From positions 1 to 15,290 of the forward strand of contig JBBQQK010000019.1 of assembly GCA_038216025.1 (NCBI GenBank): a DNA stretch of 15,290 nucleotides. The letters run 5' to 3'. The first letter of the stretch is position 1. Every line of letters starts with the position of its first letter. The notes under the pieces are model-generated. The model was not told where the DNA came from. It made no database searches and worked only from the letters and a program-made list of their open reading frames with translations. Shown piece after piece: positions 6,441 to 14,194 of this stretch. Source of the DNA: JBBQQK01 sp038216025. Its GTDB lineage: Bacteria; Patescibacteriota; UBA1384; XYA2-FULL-43-10; 1-14-0-10-43-13. The position numbers were made by a program, and so were the translations under genes.

Positions 6441-7952
6441 TTACTTAATAAATAAATTTTGGCCTGTCATAGACTTGGGTTTCCCTATATCAAACAGCGC
6501 TAAAACTGTAGGGGCAATATCAGTAAGGGATCCATTGTTCAATTTCTTTACCGGTTCTCCAGCAAGGATAAAAGGAACTTGATTAATTGTGTGAGCAGTA
6601 TGAGGATTGCCGTCCGCGTCTATGTTATTTTCCGCATTACCATGATCGGCCGTAATAATAACTCTGGATTGGTTTTGCTTCGCAACTTCAACAACTCTCC
6701 CTAATTGACGGTCTGTTTCCTCGATAGCTTTTATTGTTGCCTCTTTGTTCCCAGTGTGACCGACCATATCTGGATTGGCAAAATTAATAAAAATGAATTC
6801 TGGCCCGTTCTTTATATTCTCAATAGCTTTGTCCGCGATCTCTTTTGCTTTCATTTCCGGAGCTTTGTCGTGAGTGTCGATATCTTTGCGGCTATCGACT
6901 AGAATATGTTTTTCTAAGTCATGAGGCTCTTGTTTTCCTCCATTCAAATAGTATGTGGCATGGGCGAATTTTTCTGTTTCTGCAATATGGACTTGGTTTA
7001 AACCATTTATGGCGATCTCATTTGCCATAGTTGTCTCAATAAACTCTGGTTGATAAGCGACAAGGCTTTCGATAGTTGGGTCATATTGGCTTAAAGTGAC
7101 GAAGCATAAGTTAAGATTTTCTTTCCTGCTTGCAATTTTTCTACTCAATTGTCTTGACCTGTCAGCTCTGAAGTTAAAGAACAACACTCCGTCATTTTTC
7201 TCTATCGCATAGTGCTTTTTGTTTTGATCCAGAAATACAATTGGCTCGAGATGCTCATCCAACACCGACGTGATATAGAGCTCTTCTATCACAACGGAGG
7301 GTTTGTTGACCTCTCTCTTTTCGCTTTTTGCTTCAAAAAGAGCATCTTCAACCTTTTTTATTCTATCCCAGTTGTTATCTCGATCCATGGCAAAAAATCT
7401 ACCGCTGGCTGTAGCGATGAAGCCAACTCCCAGGTCGTCAATAGTGTCTTCTATAGTTTTCAAATATCGATTAGCGCTCTGTGGCGGAGTATCTCTTCCA
7501 TCGGTAAAGGCGTGGATCGCGATTTTCGATATGCCATGATCTTTTGCAGCTTTCAATATGCCGATCAAGTGATCTTCATGCGAGTGAACGCCCCCGCGCC
7601 CGATCAATCCTAAAAGGTGAAGGGTCGAATCATATTTTTTCACGTGATCAAAAAGATTGAGAAAAACTGAATTCTCTGCCATTGTTCCGTTTTTGGCATC
7701 CCTTCCGATTCTCAAGAGATCCGTATCCAGAGTTTTTCCTGCACCTATGGTAATGTGTCCCACTTCGGAATTGCCCATTTGGCCTTCGGGCAAGCCTACT
7801 GCTTCTCCGCTTGCGGCCAAACAAGTATGGGGATTTTCTTGCCATAATTTATCAAAAACCGGAGTCTTTGCGTCGTAAATAGCATTGTGCACTTTAATTT
7901 CGCTGTGTCCCCATCCATCTAGAATTATTAAAATAACAGGTTTTCTGTTCAT
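6441..7952 (-). CDS. gpmI: Cofactor-independent (2,3-bisphosphoglycerate-independent) phosphoglycerate mutase
   Basis: GpmI interconverts 3- and 2-phosphoglycerate in the cytoplasm using two Mn ions and a phosphoserine intermediate. Its 503 residues match the usual length of about 510. The alkaline-phosphatase-like metal site is seen in ILDGWGH (10-16) and in TADHGNAE with a following TAHT near the C-terminus. The catalytic serine is Ser62 in EGQMGNSEVGH. The insert domain that closes over the substrate contains GRGGVHSHEDH, TDGRDTPP, ASGRFFAMDRD and FNFRADRSRQ. The gene starts 25 bases after the enolase stop, so the two adjacent glycolytic steps share a transcript. There is no Shine-Dalgarno; a 12-bp palindrome AAAAGATCTTTT (7953-7964) sits where one would be expected. 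Confidence 0.98.
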   Translation of the reverse strand: MNRKPVILIILDGWGHSEIKVHNAIYDAKTPVFDKLWQENPHTCLAASGEAVGLPEGQMGNSEVGHITIGAGKTLDTDLLRIGRDAKNGTMAENSVFLNLFDHVKKYDSTLHLLGLIGRGGVHSHEDHLIGILKAAKDHGISKIAIHAFTDGRDTPPQSANRYLKTIEDTIDDLGVGFIATASGRFFAMDRDNNWDRIKKVEDALFEAKSEKREVNKPSVVIEELYITSVLDEHLEPIVFLDQNKKHYAIEKNDGVLFFNFRADRSRQLSRKIASRKENLNLCFVTLSQYDPTIESLVAYQPEFIETTMANEIAINGLNQVHIAETEKFAHATYYLNGGKQEPHDLEKHILVDSRKDIDTHDKAPEMKAKEIADKAIENIKNGPEFIFINFANPDMVGHTGNKEATIKAIEETDRQLGRVVEVAKQNQSRVIITADHGNAENNIDADGNPHTAHTINQVPFILAGEPVKKLNNGSLTDIAPTVLALFDIGKPKSMTGQNLFIK

Positions 7953-7977
7953 AAAAGATCTTTTTGCCGCTTAGATA

Positions 7978-9276
<1,299 letters not shown>

Positions 9277-9300
9277 TTAGCACTAATAATAACATGCTTT

Positions 9301-9340
9301 AATATATCAGTATGCATGGTCATATTTCAACCTTGAAATA
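9301..9340 (-). promoter_or_regulatory. eno promoter with overlapping palindromic operator candidate
   Basis: On the minus strand TTGAAA (9330-9325) and TATATT (9306-9301) are 18 bp apart, upstream of the enolase ATG at 9264. The -35 forms one half of a perfect inverted repeat, TATTTCAA (9323-9330), CC, TTGAAATA (9333-9340). A dimeric regulator binding here would block the promoter; no such regulator is identified. The divergent STAS gene starts about 100 bp away, and I see no clear promoter for it. Confidence 0.5.
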
Positions 9341-9440
9341 ATTCACAAATATATGGCGCGTATCTTTTGAATAAATCTAAATCAATATAGACGAAAAAGT
9401 ATTATCATGAAAAGGCGGAAAAAAATGCTGGAATGGAGGC

Positions 9441-9770
9441 ATGATTTTGGAAGGGATACATTGCATCATAAATTTGAGAGAAGAAGAGTCAATTGTCGAA
9501 GTAGACGGAGAGTTGAGCTTTGCCTTTTATGAAAGCACATTGATTCCATGGTTTGAGCAGAACTTAGCAAAGCTTGATGCCAACATGATTCTTGACCTAA
9601 GCAAAGTGGGGTTTCTGGACGCCGACGGGGTAGAGTTTATTCTTAAGTTTCTGGCTGGTTTGTCCGCCAAAGGAAAAACCCTAAAAGTGGTTGCAACGGA
9701 AAATAGTCAGCCAAAACACACTCTTGAGATGATAGGGCTCCGCAAATTATTGCAAATCAACACAACCTGA
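9441..9770 (+). CDS. STAS-domain protein (anti-sigma-factor-antagonist-like), phospho-site serine absent
   Basis: The 109 residues form a single STAS domain like SpoIIAA/RsbV: VEVDGELSF near 19-27, then MILDLSKVGFLDADGVEFIL (49-68), then KGKTLKVVATEN and a C-terminal helix with MIGLRKLLQI. In SpoIIAA/RsbV the loop reads DSSG and its first serine is phosphorylated by the partner kinase. Here positions 60-63 read Asp-Ala-Asp-Gly, so that switch cannot operate. No kinase or phosphatase partner lies nearby. Similar STAS domains also occur in lipid-transport (MlaB-like) systems, but no Mla gene is present. The start is uncertain: GGAGG (9435-9439) ends one base before ATG 9441, and TTG 9447 is better spaced. 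It is followed by a hairpin and a DUF883 gene. Confidence 0.82.
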   Translation: MILEGIHCIINLREEESIVEVDGELSFAFYESTLIPWFEQNLAKLDANMILDLSKVGFLDADGVEFILKFLAGLSAKGKTLKVVATENSQPKHTLEMIGLRKLLQINTT

Positions 9771-9777
9771 AAAGCCG

Positions 9778-9802
9778 TGCCCTCTCCACTGCAGGGAGGG
9801 CA
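9778..9802 (+). other. Hairpin between the STAS and DUF883 genes
   Basis: TGCCCTCTC (9778-9786) can pair with GGGAGGGCA (9794-9802), nine base pairs with one G-U, around a seven-base loop. It begins eight bases after the STAS stop. The sequence after it is A-rich and lacks a T tract on the plus strand, so it is not a classical terminator. It may serve as an mRNA 3' end stabiliser or weak terminator. Confidence 0.55.
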
Positions 9803-9843
9803 AAAACTCAAAATAATTTAATTTTAAAGACAAAGGAAATAAA

Positions 9844-10122
9844 ATGGACAAAGATTTGAAAGACAAATTAGAAAAAATAGAAACAGATTTAAAAGATCTG
9901 CGTAATTTTACTGCCCAAGACGTATCGCCTGAAAGTCAAAAGAAGCTCAGAGAACGCATAGAGGGGTTTAAAAAAAGAGCCGAAACTTTTAAAGAAAAAG
10001 CGTCCGCCGGAAAAACCGCAGTAGAACAATACGCAAAGGATCATCCATGGAAAGCTATCGGCATTTCTATGGCTTTGGGGGCAGTTCTATCAGGAGTCAT
10101 TTCGTTGACAAGAAAAAAATGA
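9844..10122 (+). CDS. DUF883 / ElaB-YqjD family small membrane-anchored protein
   Basis: This 92-residue protein has a long charged amphipathic region (1-68, rich in Lys, Glu and Asp, likely coiled coil) followed by HPWKAIGISMALGAVLSG (68-85) and a basic tail TRKK. The layout, with the HPW-x-A-(I/V)-G entry into one C-terminal membrane helix, is that of the ElaB/YqjD/DUF883 family. In E. coli such proteins bind ribosomes near the inner membrane and accumulate in stationary phase; whether this holds here is unknown. A good Shine-Dalgarno (AAAGGAAA) precedes the ATG. It lies between a STAS gene and a YeaQ-family gene, which suggests a general-stress cluster. Confidence 0.85.
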   Translation: MDKDLKDKLEKIETDLKDLRNFTAQDVSPESQKKLRERIEGFKKRAETFKEKASAGKTAVEQYAKDHPWKAIGISMALGAVLSGVISLTRKK

Positions 10123-10194
10123 AAGATAAATACGAGGAAGATAAAGAGTAGCTATTTATTATCCGAATTTAGCAATTACCACATAGAAAATTTG

Positions 10195-10200
10195 TATAAT
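10195..10200 (+). promoter_or_regulatory. -10 element ahead of the YeaQ/GlsB-family gene
   Basis: A consensus TATAAT preceded by TTTG lies 45 bp upstream of the ATG at 10245, giving a leader of about 38 nt. No good -35 is found 16-18 bp upstream, so recognition would rest on the -10 or on another sigma factor. Confidence 0.45.
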
Positions 10201-10244
10201 AATTTGCAAAATGAAAATAATTATTATTAAAGAAAGGAAATAAA

Positions 10245-10508
10245 ATGGAATGGATCATCTTAATCATCATTGGTGGCATCATCGGGTGGTTAGCAAGTAA
10301 AATTATGAGAACCGATGCCGAGCAAGGTTTACTGCTAAACATTATTATAGGTGTTATTGGCTCTCTGCTTGGGCGTTGGCTATTCGGTTCTGTTTTAGGG
10401 TTAGGCGGAGCTGTGGCTGCGGGCACGTTGTCGTTGGCCGGAATATTTTGGGGAATTATCGGGGCCGTTGTACTGATCGGAATCCTGAAACTGCTCAAAA
10501 TTCTTTAA
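10245..10508 (+). CDS. GlsB/YeaQ/YmgE family (transglycosylase-associated) membrane protein
   Basis: The 87 residues form a small integral membrane protein of the family named after transglycosylase-associated protein (Pfam Transgly_assoc). Three hydrophobic, Gly-rich helices can be read (about 3-17, 29-50 and 58-85). The family pattern GGIIGWLASKIMRTDAEQGLL is at 10-30, followed by NIIIGVIGSLLGRWLF. The function is unknown; relatives are stress-induced in several bacteria. The ATG at 10245 has an AAAGGAAA ribosome binding site. It is followed 12 bases later by a fragment of a LigD-like polymerase gene. The name does not mean it has glycosylase activity. Confidence 0.9.
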   Translation: MEWIILIIIGGIIGWLASKIMRTDAEQGLLLNIIIGVIGSLLGRWLFGSVLGLGGAVAAGTLSLAGIFWGIIGAVVLIGILKLLKIL

Positions 10509-10520
10509 AGGGAGGATTTT

Positions 10521-10715
10521 ATGAGGGCAAAGCCCGGAGCCCCTGTTTCAACCCCTCTTTTATGGGAAGAATTAGATAAAAAGTTTTTGCCAGAACAGTT
10601 CAATATTAGAACTATTTTCGAGCGTATACAAAAACTAGGCGATCTCTTTAGCCCTATTTTATACAAGGAAAATGATATGGAAAGTGTTTTGGATAGAATT
10701 AAGCTAAATTTTTAG
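10521..10715 (+). pseudogene. C-terminal fragment of a LigD-type polymerase (PolDom/PrimPol) domain
   Basis: The 64 residues begin MRAKPGAPVSTPLLWEEL, which is the conserved block near the end of the LigD polymerase domain (usually RA-[RK]-PGAPVSTPL-x-W-EEL), and continue with F(N)IRTIFERIQKLGDLF, also typical of that domain's last helices. In bacterial NHEJ the domain fills in DNA ends with ribonucleotides. The nucleotide-binding and catalytic parts, over 200 residues, are absent, and the frame is stopped by the YeaQ-family stop codon only four codons upstream. A strong Shine-Dalgarno GGGAGGA (10510-10516) does stand before the ATG, so the piece may be translated. The end overlaps the convergent ROK gene by 17 bp. 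I read it as a remnant; no Ku or ligase domain is in the window. Confidence 0.75.
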
Positions 10716-11577
10716 CCTTTAAGGCCAGTCTGCCTGCACCTATGATAGCCGCTTTGTCTATTAAGCTTGATTTCTCAAATGTTAGATTGCGGTACTCAGA
10801 AGCAAATATATTTTCCTTAGCTGTGGCAAAAGTAGTATTTATGAAAAGATCATAATCTAAGGCGAGTTTGCCGCCTATTAAAATAGTTTCCACTCCTAGG
10901 AGATTAACTACGTTAGCAATCGCTATCCCCAAAAGTCTACTAGCTTCAACTATAATTTTTAAAGCTTTGCCATCTTTGTTTCTTGCCATCATAAATAATT
11001 CTTTGACAGATAGTTCGCTGTCTATTGTCTTGGCTTGTCTGGCAAAAGAGGTTCCGGAAAAATATGCCTCAAGGCAACCTTTTTTACCACAGTGGCATTT
11101 TTCGCCCCCAGGCAAAACTTTAAAATGGCCTGCTTCGCCTGCGTTTGTCATTTCCCATGAGCCTTTACCGTCCACGATAAAAGCAAAACCAACGCCGGTA
11201 CCAATGTTGAAAAGCGCGACATTGTCTAGGGCGGCTCTATTCTCAATTTCGCCAAAAAGAGCCATATCGGCATCGTTTGCAAAGATCGACTCGGGATAAA
11301 TTTCGGAAAATTTCAGTCCATTTAAAAACTGCAAATTCGGCGAAAAAGTTACCTTTTTGTTTTTTTGGTCAAGAAGTCCGGGTATAGCAAATCCAACAGG
11401 AAGATTTTCTTCGGCTTTTTCTTTGATCAGATAAACGGCTTCGTCTATCTTTTTCTTGAAGTCAATAAAATTACCAGGCGTGCTAGTTTCAAAAACCTTC
11501 TCAAAGTTACCATCTGAAATTATGCCGCCTCGAATATTTGTGCCGCCAATATCGATTCCTGCTGACCGCTCTAGCAT
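10699..11577 (-). CDS. ROK-family sugar kinase (probable glucokinase)
   Basis: ROK kinases phosphorylate glucose or related sugars with ATP. The 292 residues contain the phosphate loop GIDIGGTNIRGG (7-18), the catalytic Asp102 within ANDADMALFGE, and a second phosphate-binding loop NIGTGVGFAFI (124-134). The zinc site GEAGH then CHCGKKGC has His151 and Cys161, Cys163 and Cys168, with Glu148 and Glu170 lining the sugar pocket. There is no N-terminal helix-turn-helix, so this is an enzyme and not a ROK repressor. The start ATG overlaps the pgi stop by seven bases (ATGCTAG), so the two are translationally coupled, which favours glucose as substrate (glucose to glucose-6-phosphate to fructose-6-phosphate). 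Fructose, N-acetylglucosamine or N-acetylmannosamine remain possible. Confidence 0.9.
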   Translation of the reverse strand: MLERSAGIDIGGTNIRGGIISDGNFEKVFETSTPGNFIDFKKKIDEAVYLIKEKAEENLPVGFAIPGLLDQKNKKVTFSPNLQFLNGLKFSEIYPESIFANDADMALFGEIENRAALDNVALFNIGTGVGFAFIVDGKGSWEMTNAGEAGHFKVLPGGEKCHCGKKGCLEAYFSGTSFARQAKTIDSELSVKELFMMARNKDGKALKIIVEASRLLGIAIANVVNLLGVETILIGGKLALDYDLFINTTFATAKENIFASEYRNLTFEKSSLIDKAAIIGAGRLALKAKNLA

Positions 11578-12875
11578 ATTTGCCCGCTGTCTTTTTCAAG
11601 CAATGAATACATCTGTTTTTTGTATGATTCGACCCCGGGTTGGTCGAAAGGATTGACCTCGAGGAGATATGCGCTCATAGCACAAGCTTTTTCGAAAGTA
11701 TAAATTAATTTGCCTAAAAAATAGGGGCTTAAAACAGGAAGATTGAATACCAGATTAGGAACACCTCCTTCGGAGTGTGCCTTCAAAGTTCCCAGAAAGG
11801 CTTGCTGGTTTAGAAAATCGAGTGTTTTTCCATGCAAATATTCTAAGCCATCTTCGAAGTTTCCTTCGACTATCAGTATATCGCGGTAAGGCGATTCAAC
11901 TCTAATGATGGTTTCAAACATATTCTTAGGACCATCCTGTATAAATTGTCCCATTGAATGCAGATCTGTCGTAAAGTCTAGACAGACTGGAAATAAACCT
12001 TTTTCATTTTTTCCTTCGCTTTCGGCAAACAATTGTTTCCACCATTCTCCAAAGAAATGAAGTTTCGGCTCATAATTTGCCAAAAGTTCCGTGCTTTTGC
12101 CTTGTGAATAGAAAATATTTCTAATAACGGCATATTGATAGGCAATGTTTGTATTCAGATTGGAGCTAGAAAGTTCTGCTTTTGCATCAATAGCGCCTTT
12201 AAGTAATTCTGTCGCATTAATTCCGGCTGTCGTAATGGGCAAGAGCCCTACCGGAGTTAAGACGGAAAATCTTCCCCCAATGTTTTTGGGAATTGAGAAA
12301 GTGGCGTATCCTTCTTTGTCGGCGATATTTTTTAGTACACCATCTTCTTTATCGGTGACAATATATATTCTTTCTCTAGCGTTTGAGCCATACTTATTCT
12401 CCAAAATACTTCTGAAATGTCGAAATGCAACGGCAGATTCAAGCGTAGAACCGGATTTGGAGGCAACGATTATTGAAACGGATTTGTCCTTAGTTAACTC
12501 TGTTAGGTCGTAAAGGTAGTTGGAATTCAGATTGTTCCCCGCAAAATAAACTTGAACAGAATTGTTCTGCTCGGCGCTATCATTGGCAAAGTTTGCGCGA
12601 ATTGCTTCGATCACCGCTCTGGCACCAAGATACGACCCGCCAATCCCAATTACAATCAGGACTTGTGATGTTTGGCGGATATTTTCTGCTACTCTATTGA
12701 AAAACTCAACCCAGCCTAAATATTCATTAGGCGAGGTGAGCCATCCTAGGTATTTTGAGTCCTCTTCATTCGGAGTTTCTAATCGGTCGTGAATTTGATT
12801 TACTTTTTCTTGATATATCAAAATATCTTCACGGCTGACTCCGGAATAATTAAAATCAAAAGAGAGATTCTCCAC
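11571..12875 (-). CDS. pgi: Glucose-6-phosphate isomerase
   Basis: Pgi interconverts glucose-6-phosphate and fructose-6-phosphate in the cytoplasm. Its 434 residues are close to the Bacillus-type enzyme (about 450). Seen in order: GIGGSYLGARA (77-87), the phosphate-binding SKSGSTLE (139-146), signature 1 GGRFSVLTPVGLLP (200-213) with its arginine, the catalytic Glu285 in AESEGKN, His306 in DLHSMGQ, and signature 2 with the catalytic lysine, DQPGVESYKK (411-420). The usual Gly before ESEG is an Ala here. The start is GTG at 12875, with AAGGA seven bases ahead. A consensus promoter lies just upstream. It heads the pgi-ROK kinase operon. Confidence 0.97.
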   Translation of the reverse strand: MENLSFDFNYSGVSREDILIYQEKVNQIHDRLETPNEEDSKYLGWLTSPNEYLGWVEFFNRVAENIRQTSQVLIVIGIGGSYLGARAVIEAIRANFANDSAEQNNSVQVYFAGNNLNSNYLYDLTELTKDKSVSIIVASKSGSTLESAVAFRHFRSILENKYGSNARERIYIVTDKEDGVLKNIADKEGYATFSIPKNIGGRFSVLTPVGLLPITTAGINATELLKGAIDAKAELSSSNLNTNIAYQYAVIRNIFYSQGKSTELLANYEPKLHFFGEWWKQLFAESEGKNEKGLFPVCLDFTTDLHSMGQFIQDGPKNMFETIIRVESPYRDILIVEGNFEDGLEYLHGKTLDFLNQQAFLGTLKAHSEGGVPNLVFNLPVLSPYFLGKLIYTFEKACAMSAYLLEVNPFDQPGVESYKKQMYSLLEKDSGQIC

Positions 12876-12903
12876 TGCCCCATCCTTTTTAAATTCTCTT
12901 TAT

Positions 12904-12932
12904 ATTATATAATCTCTAAACTGTTTTTGCAA
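12904..12932 (-). promoter_or_regulatory. pgi-ROK operon promoter inside the murB remnant
   Basis: On the minus strand TTGCAA (12932-12927) and TATAAT (12909-12904) are exactly 17 bp apart. The predicted start near 12897 leaves a leader of about 22 nt with the Shine-Dalgarno AAGGA before the GTG at 12875. The -35 lies in the last codons of the murB remnant, whose stop is at 12918-12916; this promoter may be why that 3' end persists. Confidence 0.7.
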
Positions 12933-13229
12933 TTTTGTCCGATAATTGGATAATTTCAGTTTCAGCATCAACATCGAATTTTAGTTTAAGCTTTTCTTTG
13001 ACCAAGGCTATTAACTGTTCAACATCCAGAGAAGTGGCCCCTCCTTTATTGATGATGAAATTGGGATGCTTTTCGGATACTTGGAGCCGTTGATTTGCTT
13101 GCCTTGTAAATCCAATAAATGGATCAAATAGGCGACTGGTATGACTGGAAAAGGATCGTTTTTTATTTCACTTTTACATAGCCCAGTCAGTTTATTAATT
13201 GCTGGATCCTGAAGAAAAAATATCATTTC
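12916..13229 (-). pseudogene. murB: MurB 3' remnant (UDP-N-acetylenolpyruvoylglucosamine reductase), truncated and frameshifted
   Basis: Two frames together give the C-terminal domain of MurB. From 13226 the first reads MIFFLQDPAINKL and on to AYLIHLLDLQGKQINGSK, matching the end of family motif GSFFKNP and the substrate-binding (A/G)WLIE..GLKG segment. At about 13081 it must shift to the frame reading VSEKHPNFIINKGGATSLDV, the hallmark MurB C-terminal motif, down to a TAG at 12918-12916. A one-base loss (AAGGTATCC to AAGTATCC) would explain it. The FAD-binding N-terminal two thirds are missing: the remnant's frame begins at the M14 gene's stop codon, three bases away. It is therefore truncated and frameshifted, and cannot make an active enzyme. 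An intact murB presumably exists elsewhere if the cell makes peptidoglycan. Confidence 0.88.
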
Positions 13230-14063
13230 TTACAAAGGATAATTGTTTTGTGTTAGTTCTAAAAGCGATTGTTTATTTATCTCCCAATCACTCAAGTAAT
13301 AATCCGTCAGTTCTATTGTAATTGCGGTTTTACCGTATTCTTCCGCAAACCATCGAGTAGCAGTGCCGGCATAATCCATACTGTCATCATAGGTGTAGCC
13401 TGATTTTTCCGCGTACCACTTCGCCAATCTTTTCGATGATTCATTTCCCTCTGGTACCGAGACAGCGCCACTAGAGTGATATGAAATCATCATTTCAGGG
13501 CTATATTCTTCTACAACTTTCTTTAGCAGTTGGCTTTCTGGTTCTGAAAATGGCTGCAGTCCGGCCCAATCTCCACGATCTGGTCCGTAATGCAACCACT
13601 CGGTTGTATTAAAATTTAAATTAAGATTCACGCTATTTCCGTTTAGCTTATCTACTCGATCATAATAGCCGTCAGGGTTAAGAATTGGAATAATGACCAG
13701 TTTTATTTGGTCTGACAATAAATCAGGCTTATTTTTAATTTCAAGGACTAGGCGTTCAAGCAGATCATTTGAACCCATTTCGTTGCCGTGCATGCAGCCG
13801 AAAAGGAGAATGGTTTTTGATCCATCTCCTACCACATATCCTTGTATTTCCTTGTTTTGAACCGAGTGGCCAAAAATAACCGGATCGATAAATTCGGACT
13901 TTTCCTCCATTTGGACAATGACCGGTTCTTGGCTTCGAGTCTCTCTTGCCAAACTAAAAACCCAATGCGATAAAGCAACGGTTGTTATCGGTAATAGTGC
14001 CATGAAGACGAATATTAGATTGTTTATTGCAAATCTTTTTTTGTGACTCTTTTCCTTGGTCAT
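13230..14063 (-). CDS. Membrane-anchored M14-family zinc carboxypeptidase-like protein
   Basis: The 277 residues have a basic N-terminus and one membrane helix (about 12-34), with the rest predicted outside. The M14 zinc ligands are present: His92 and Glu95 in GCMHGNEMGS, and His196 in ISYHSSG. The general base Glu251 is in ITIELTDY, and the NPDGYY motif is at 129-134. Relatives trim peptides, including peptidoglycan stem peptides (MpaA-like). Oddly, the family motif (V)DLNRNF reads NLNLNF at 146-151, so the arginine that contacts the substrate carboxylate is Leu149, and an upstream arginine position appears to be Lys139. Specificity or activity may be altered. The ATG at 14063 has a weak GGGAAAA ahead. 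Its stop abuts the murB remnant. Confidence 0.85.
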   Translation of the reverse strand: MTKEKSHKKRFAINNLIFVFMALLPITTVALSHWVFSLARETRSQEPVIVQMEEKSEFIDPVIFGHSVQNKEIQGYVVGDGSKTILLFGCMHGNEMGSNDLLERLVLEIKNKPDLLSDQIKLVIIPILNPDGYYDRVDKLNGNSVNLNLNFNTTEWLHYGPDRGDWAGLQPFSEPESQLLKKVVEEYSPEMMISYHSSGAVSVPEGNESSKRLAKWYAEKSGYTYDDSMDYAGTATRWFAEEYGKTAITIELTDYYLSDWEINKQSLLELTQNNYPL

Positions 14064-14173
14064 ATTTTTCCCACTAAGTGATACTCAATCCAATCCTAAC
14101 ATAAAGCGATTGCCGGATAATGGGATAAATCACCAATTTCTTATTGAATCTTTGGGTGCGAGCAATTAATTTG

Positions 14174-14182
14174 TGGTAATAT
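14174..14182 (+). promoter_or_regulatory. Extended -10 promoter, near-leaderless
   Basis: TGGTAATAT (14174-14182) is a full extended -10 (TGn plus TAATAT). It lies 12 bases ahead of the ATG at 14195, so the transcript would carry only about six untranslated bases. No Shine-Dalgarno is present. Confidence 0.45.
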
Positions 14183-14194
14183 AGGGTTATAAAT

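Noticed and set aside
7212..7613. Plus-strand ORF of 133 codons
   Set aside because: It is antisense to the strongly conserved gpmI frame and has no recognisable protein features or ribosome binding site.
7953..7964. 12-bp palindrome AAAAGATCTTTT ahead of gpmI as an operator
   Set aside because: It is short and A/T-rich and lies within an operon, so chance is a sufficient explanation.
9778..9802. A rho-independent terminator after the STAS gene
   Set aside because: The hairpin is good but is followed by an A-rich stretch and no T run on the coding strand, so I list it only as a hairpin.
10169..10498. Minus-strand ORF of 109 codons opposite the YeaQ-family gene
   Set aside because: Its Pro/Ile/Asn-rich composition mirrors the Gly/Ile-rich membrane frame on the plus strand, which has a good ribosome binding site and family match.
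10868..11299. Plus-strand ORF of 143 codons
   Set aside because: It is the shadow of the ROK kinase gene; the opposite frame carries every family motif.
12145..12513. Plus-strand ORF of 122 codons
   Set aside because: It is the shadow of pgi, with no supporting start signals.
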